Positions 7,005 to 9,174 of a stretch of 9,174 bases of DNA are shown here, piece by piece. Positions within the stretch are counted from its first letter, which is position 1. The number at the start of each line of letters is the position of its first letter. The translations under genes and the position numbers were made by a program. Below the pieces are notes generated by a model that searched no databases, had not been told where the DNA came from, and saw only the letters and a program-made list of their open reading frames with translations. Location: assembly GCA_934133115.1 (NCBI GenBank), contig CAKPAV010000051.1, positions 1 through 9,174 of the forward strand, given 5' to 3'. The DNA comes from an uncultured Bacilli bacterium. Its GTDB lineage: Bacteria > Bacillota_I > Bacilli_A > RFN20 > CAG-826.

Positions 7005-7752
7005 ATTTATCACCTAGTGTTTTTAAATAAACATGATAATCTTCATTAGTAAAAACATTAAATATTACTTTTATATTTTTATTAATTTTAAGACAATCAC
7101 TTACTGTTTTATATGCAATTTGTGATGCTCTTTCTTTATCAAATCCATATATGCCAGTAGAAATACATGGAAATACAATTGTTTTTATATTCAACTTTAT
7201 TGCTTTTGATAAACAAGAACGATAGCAATTAGCTAGGTCCTGTTCATCTTTTTTGGTTATTATTTCTTCAATTATAGGTCCTACAGTATGAAAGATATAT
7301 GTACTTGGTAAGTTATAAGCACTAGTAACTTTACATTTTCCATTTTCTTCATTGTGATTTTGTTTTTTCATGATTTCCATTAAATCTCTTCTTACTTCTA
7401 ATCCCGCAAAGGAATGAATAGCGTTATCAATACAATTATGAAGAGGTTGAAAACAGCCAAGTAATTTTTCATTACAAGCATTAACAATTGCATCACACTT
7501 TATCAAAGTAATATCGCCTTTATATATCGCAATATTATTAACATATTTTAAGTTATTAGCATCTATTACTTTCTTACTACTTAAAAGTTTCTTAAGCACA
7601 TAATCTTGTTTATTATAATACTCATCACTTAAATTATTTGGAAAAGTAATATTCATTAGTGCGCGAAATGTATTAAAATTGTAAGTGTATTTTAAATTTG
7701 TCAAGTGATTATAACTAATCAAATAATCAATACACCAATTTAATAAATCCAT
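6994..7752 (-). CDS. zinc-containing macrodomain protein, predicted protein-ADP-ribose hydrolase
   Basis: This is a 252-aa protein. Residues 1-70 are a helical N-terminal extension typical of the zinc-dependent bacterial macrodomains. The macrodomain starts at YKGDITLIKCDAIVNACN (77-94). The zinc motif follows: GCFQPLHNCIDNAIH (99-113), with Cys100, His105 and Cys107 as likely ligands and Asp109 nearby. The second ADP-ribose loop is CISTGIYGF. Zn-macrodomains of this type are known to remove ADP-ribose placed by SirTM enzymes, so this is the predicted eraser of the cassette. The start is taken at ATG 7752, with AGGTG 6 nt upstream; GTG at 7761 is in frame but forms part of that SD. VNACN replaces the commoner VNAAN. 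It is the first gene of the cassette. Confidence 0.88.
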   Translation of the reverse strand: MDLLNWCIDYLISYNHLTNLKYTYNFNTFRALMNITFPNNLSDEYYNKQDYVLKKLLSSKKVIDANNLKYVNNIAIYKGDITLIKCDAIVNACNEKLLGCFQPLHNCIDNAIHSFAGLEVRRDLMEIMKKQNHNEENGKCKVTSAYNLPSTYIFHTVGPIIEEIITKKDEQDLANCYRSCLSKAIKLNIKTIVFPCISTGIYGFDKERASQIAYKTVSDCLKINKNIKVIFNVFTNEDYHVYLKTLGDKYDY

Positions 7753-7785
7753 AAAAATCACCTGCTTTTTCTTGACTTAAGTTTT

Positions 7786-7814
7786 TTTATATGGTAGTTT
7801 TACTAAGACGAGAA
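7786..7814 (-). promoter_or_regulatory. weak candidate promoter of the macrodomain-DUF1848-sirtuin cassette
   Basis: The minus strand has TATAAA (7791-7786), 17 bp downstream of TTCTCG (7814-7809), a poor -35. A start near 7779 would give a leader of about 27 nt. The spacer holds the small palindrome TAGT-AAA-ACTA (7805-7795 on this strand), a possible operator position. The poor -35 suggests an activator, or read-through from the HxlR gene. Confidence 0.3.
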
Positions 7815-7856
7815 TGGTACGGGTACTTATCAATGGTACATCAACTCGTCTTTTTT
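7805..7856. repeat. 8-bp inverted repeat with plus-strand T tract downstream of the HxlR gene
   Basis: AAGACGAG (7805-7812) pairs perfectly with CTCGTCTT (7845-7852) around a 32-nt loop. The loop holds two copies of AATGGTAC (7813-7820, 7832-7839) and one GGGTAC. On the plus strand a T tract follows, as in a terminator, yet no plus-strand gene precedes it. On the minus strand it lies just after the HxlR stop but has no U tract, so as a terminator it would be weak. Confidence 0.5.
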
Positions 7857-8181
7857 ATTTAACTGAGTTTTTTAAATCTTCTCCCCATTTTTTCATAATT
7901 TCAATAACAGGTTTTAAAGATTTACCTAAATCCGTTAAAGAATATTCCACTTTAGGTGGAACAACCGGATATACTTTACGATTTATAATGCCATCACTTT
8001 CCATTTCACGTAATTGTTGCGTTAACATTTTTTGTGTAATTGGTGCAAGTGATTTTTTTAATTCATTAAATCTTTTTGTTCCATCTAATAAATCGCGAAT
8101 AATTAATATTTTCCATTTATCCGAAATAAAATTTAAACATGTTTGCACTGGGCAAGCTGGTAAATCATCATAATTAATCAT
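7855..8181 (-). CDS. HxlR-family winged-helix transcriptional regulator
   Basis: This is a 108-aa MarR-like/HxlR regulator of usual family length. Hallmarks are CPVQTCLNFISDKWKILIIRDLL (10-32), KRFNELKKSL (36-45), the recognition region ITQKMLTQQLREMESDGII (48-66), and the wing YPVVPPKVEYSLTDLGKSLKPV (71-92). Cys10 matches the N-terminal cysteine that senses electrophiles or oxidants in relatives such as YodB and HypR; Cys15 is a second nearby thiol. It probably binds DNA as a dimer and is inactivated or activated by thiol modification. It lies 61 bp downstream of the COG2910-type reductase gene on the same strand, and a 20-bp palindrome overlaps its own upstream region, suggesting autoregulation. 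The SD AAGGAG is 8 nt before the ATG. Confidence 0.92.
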   Translation of the reverse strand: MINYDDLPACPVQTCLNFISDKWKILIIRDLLDGTKRFNELKKSLAPITQKMLTQQLREMESDGIINRKVYPVVPPKVEYSLTDLGKSLKPVIEIMKKWGEDLKNSVK

Positions 8182-8194
8182 AATTCATTCTCCT

Positions 8195-8232
8195 TAGTAT
8201 CTAACTTGCTTATAGTATATCATAAGATACTA
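8195..8232. promoter_or_regulatory. palindromic operator cluster in the HxlR upstream region
   Basis: TAGTAT (8213-8218) and ATACTA (8227-8232) form a 20-bp palindrome TAGT-N12-ACTA. A third half-site TAGTAT lies at 8195-8200, and TAGTATCT (8195-8202) also pairs perfectly with AGATACTA (8225-8232). The minus-strand sequence TATACT (8219-8214) inside it is a plausible -10 for the HxlR gene, though no good -35 is seen. A bound dimer would block that promoter. Confidence 0.5.
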
Positions 8233-8242
8233 TTAAAGAATA

Positions 8243-8872
8243 TTATTTTGAAACAACACTAATATGTTCTTTATTATATTTATTGCTTATAATGACATCC
8301 ACTAATGCAATTGCGTAATCAGCATAAGAAATAGTACTTAATCCTTGAGAATTTAATAATAAGTCTTCCCCACCAATTTGATATTCATTAGTTTTAATAC
8401 CATCACTTACAAAATCACAAGCTGGTGAAATATAAGTCCAATTTAAATTTTGAGATGCCATTAAATATTTTAATCCTTTATAATGGGCACTTGATAATGG
8501 TTTCCAAGCATCAGGAAAATTTTTTCCCATATCAACAGTAATTGTTCTTTCTTTATTCACAAATAAACTACCAGCACCACCAACGACAACTAAACGTGTC
8601 TTTAAGTTTGATATGATGTCCGCTAAATGGATCATAACATTAGTGATATTAGGAATAGTTTCACTAGTCCATCCACCAACTGCATCTACTACCACATCAA
8701 AATCTTTGACTTCTTCTTTTTTTAAATCTAAAGCATCTTTATTAATAAACTTAATTGCAGTAGATTTATTTTCTTCTTTTGCTAATCCTACTACTTCTAA
8801 TCCTTTAACTAGAGCTTCTTTTACTACCAATGAGCCAACTCTTCCGTTTGCTCCAACAACTAAAATTTTCAT
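8243..8872 (-). CDS. NAD(P)-binding reductase, COG2910-type NADH-flavin reductase
   Basis: This is a 209-aa atypical short-chain dehydrogenase with a Rossmann fold. The dinucleotide loop is GANGRVG (7-13) after the first strand. VVDAVGGW (61-68), LVVVGGAGSLFV (94-105), the AWKPLSSAHYKGLKYL segment (122-137), WTYISPACDF (145-154) and ISYADYAIALVD (181-192) follow in the order seen in COG2910 proteins. These are annotated as putative NADH-flavin or quinone-type reductases of the cytoplasm; the true substrate is not known. The strong SD AGGAGG lies 9 nt from the ATG. The gene is followed by the HxlR gene on the same strand, a common pairing in Firmicutes where the regulator responds to quinones or electrophiles. 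A role in detoxification is inferred from this pairing. Confidence 0.88.
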   Translation of the reverse strand: MKILVVGANGRVGSLVVKEALVKGLEVVGLAKEENKSTAIKFINKDALDLKKEEVKDFDVVVDAVGGWTSETIPNITNVMIHLADIISNLKTRLVVVGGAGSLFVNKERTITVDMGKNFPDAWKPLSSAHYKGLKYLMASQNLNWTYISPACDFVSDGIKTNEYQIGGEDLLLNSQGLSTISYADYAIALVDVIISNKYNKEHISVVSK

Positions 8873-8929
8873 AATATTTTTCCTCCTAATTTACAATCGT
8901 TACTCGAGTTAATTTTTGATTGCACATTT

Positions 8930-8959
8930 ATTATATCGATTGGAGTTAAAATAAAAAGT
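8930..8959 (-). promoter_or_regulatory. candidate promoter of the reductase gene
   Basis: A perfect TATAAT is present on the minus strand (8935-8930), giving a start near 8923 and a leader of about 50 nt to the ATG at 8872. At the expected distance only ACTTTT/CTTTTT is found as a -35. A weak -35 with palindromes immediately upstream (8962-8998) is the layout of an activated promoter, and some HxlR proteins are activators. Confidence 0.5.
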
Positions 8960-8961
8960 AC

Positions 8962-8975
8962 GCACTAAAAAGTGC
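8962..8975. repeat. inverted repeat GCACT-AAAA-AGTGC
   Basis: A perfect 5-bp inverted repeat around AAAA lies directly upstream of the weak -35 of the reductase promoter and next to the TAGT-N12-ACTA palindrome. Its AGTGC arm is part of the 13-nt element shared with the hydrolase promoter. It could be a second regulator site. Confidence 0.35.
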
Positions 8976-8976
8976 T

Positions 8977-8998
8977 ATAGTTACTTTTTGGAAACTAT
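8977..8998. promoter_or_regulatory. HxlR-type operator candidate upstream of the reductase gene
   Basis: ATAGTT (8977-8982) and AACTAT (8993-8998) enclose 10 bases. The inner 8978-8997 has the same TAGT-N12-ACTA geometry and length as the palindrome at 8213-8232. The middle (ACTTTTTGG) recalls the YodB-type box of the HxlR family. On the plus strand it overlaps an extended -10 (TGCTATAGT, 8973-8981), so a rightward promoter could be controlled from the same site. Confidence 0.5.
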
Positions 8999-9174
8999 GA
9001 TTAAATTATTTATTACCTGTAAATCACATAATCCGGATTACAAAAAGCAGGCATTTTTTGAACTATACTATGTTTTCTTGCAAATTCCGGAACTAGACAA
9101 ACAGGACATTCATACTATATTGATTTATCTTTTTTAACTCATGAGCATTTATTTTCGCATTAAAAAAATTATCC
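8997..9174. other. right edge: short plus-strand ORF and open minus-strand frame, unresolved
   Basis: On the plus strand, ATG at 8997 opens 46 codons ending TAA at 9135-9137 (MIKLFITCKSHNPDYKKQ...). A possible extended -10 lies at 8973-8981 but the SD (GGA) is weak. On the minus strand, a frame open to the window edge (from 9173) ends at TAG 9095-9093 and reads DNFFNAKINAHELKK...; a second minus frame from about 9115 to 9014 carries CPVCLVPEFARKH and stops with TAA. The minus frames could be the end of a gene, perhaps broken by a frameshift, entering from the right. I recognise none of these proteins. More flanking sequence would decide. Confidence 0.3.

Noticed and set aside
5265..7752. Anti-phage defence system built on a SIR2 NADase
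   Set aside because: The sirtuin has the zinc ribbon and SirTM-like Gln, is paired with a Zn-macrodomain, and lacks the effector or sensor partners of known SIR2 defence systems.
7805..7860. T-box riboswitch on the plus strand
   Set aside because: Only the terminator-like end with AATGGTAC resembles one. No specifier stem is visible upstream, and no plus-strand aminoacyl-tRNA synthetase or amino-acid gene follows.
7814..8173. Plus-strand open frame of 119 codons
   Set aside because: It mirrors the well-supported HxlR gene and starts inside the hairpin loop; there is no ribosome-binding site.
8613..8912. Plus-strand open frame of 99 codons
   Set aside because: It is antisense to the Rossmann N-terminus of the reductase and has no SD.
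1..9174. CRISPR array, tRNA/rRNA genes, insertion sequence or attachment site
   Set aside because: No regularly spaced repeats, cloverleaf, rRNA-like sequence, transposase or terminal inverted repeats with target duplications were seen on either strand.

Overview
The window is strongly AT-rich, uses good Shine-Dalgarno (SD) sites, and reads cleanly in the standard code: Trp is TGG, nine complete genes stop at TAA and one at TAG, and none at TGA. Protein matches from memory (YwqG/DUF1963, DUF6273 lipoproteins, HxlR, class M sirtuin) point to a low-GC Firmicute or Mollicute-related gut lineage that keeps the standard genetic code. This is an inference; the sequence alone does not fix the species.

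Layout, left to right. (1) Positions 19-4282, minus strand: four genes encoding an exported CPELLLW-motif protein, a 683-aa multidomain DUF6273 lipoprotein, a 201-aa orphan lipoprotein, and a cytoplasmic YwqG/DUF1963 protein. A promoter lies upstream of the first gene and a second likely one lies before the 201-aa lipoprotein. An SD at the left edge suggests that a further gene follows. (2) Positions 4283-4427: a divergent control region. (3) Positions 4428-5222, plus strand: an alpha/beta hydrolase, converging on a shared hairpin terminator at 5228-5257. (4) Positions 5265-7752, minus strand: a tightly packed three-gene cassette of zinc-type macrodomain, DUF1848 Cys-rich protein and class M (SirTM-like) sirtuin. 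The genes overlap by 11 nt and abut with 0 nt. (5) Positions 7855-8872, minus strand: an HxlR-family regulator preceded by a COG2910-type NAD(P)-binding reductase, with palindromic candidate operators of matching geometry in both upstream regions. (6) Positions 8997-9174: an unresolved edge containing a short plus-strand ORF and an open minus-strand frame.

The centrepiece is region 4. SirTM-type sirtuins are protein ADP-ribosyltransferases, and Zn-macrodomains remove the mark. In the described pathogen operons the pair sits with a lipoylated GcvH-L carrier and a lipoate ligase. Neither is in this window. Instead a DUF1848 protein with a C-terminal CX3CX2C cluster is wedged between writer and eraser. 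The simplest hypothesis is a reversible ADP-ribosylation switch with an undescribed target or partner, possibly the DUF1848 protein itself. The adjacent HxlR/NADH-flavin-reductase pair is compatible with a redox or electrophile-stress setting, but nothing in the sequence shows co-regulation.
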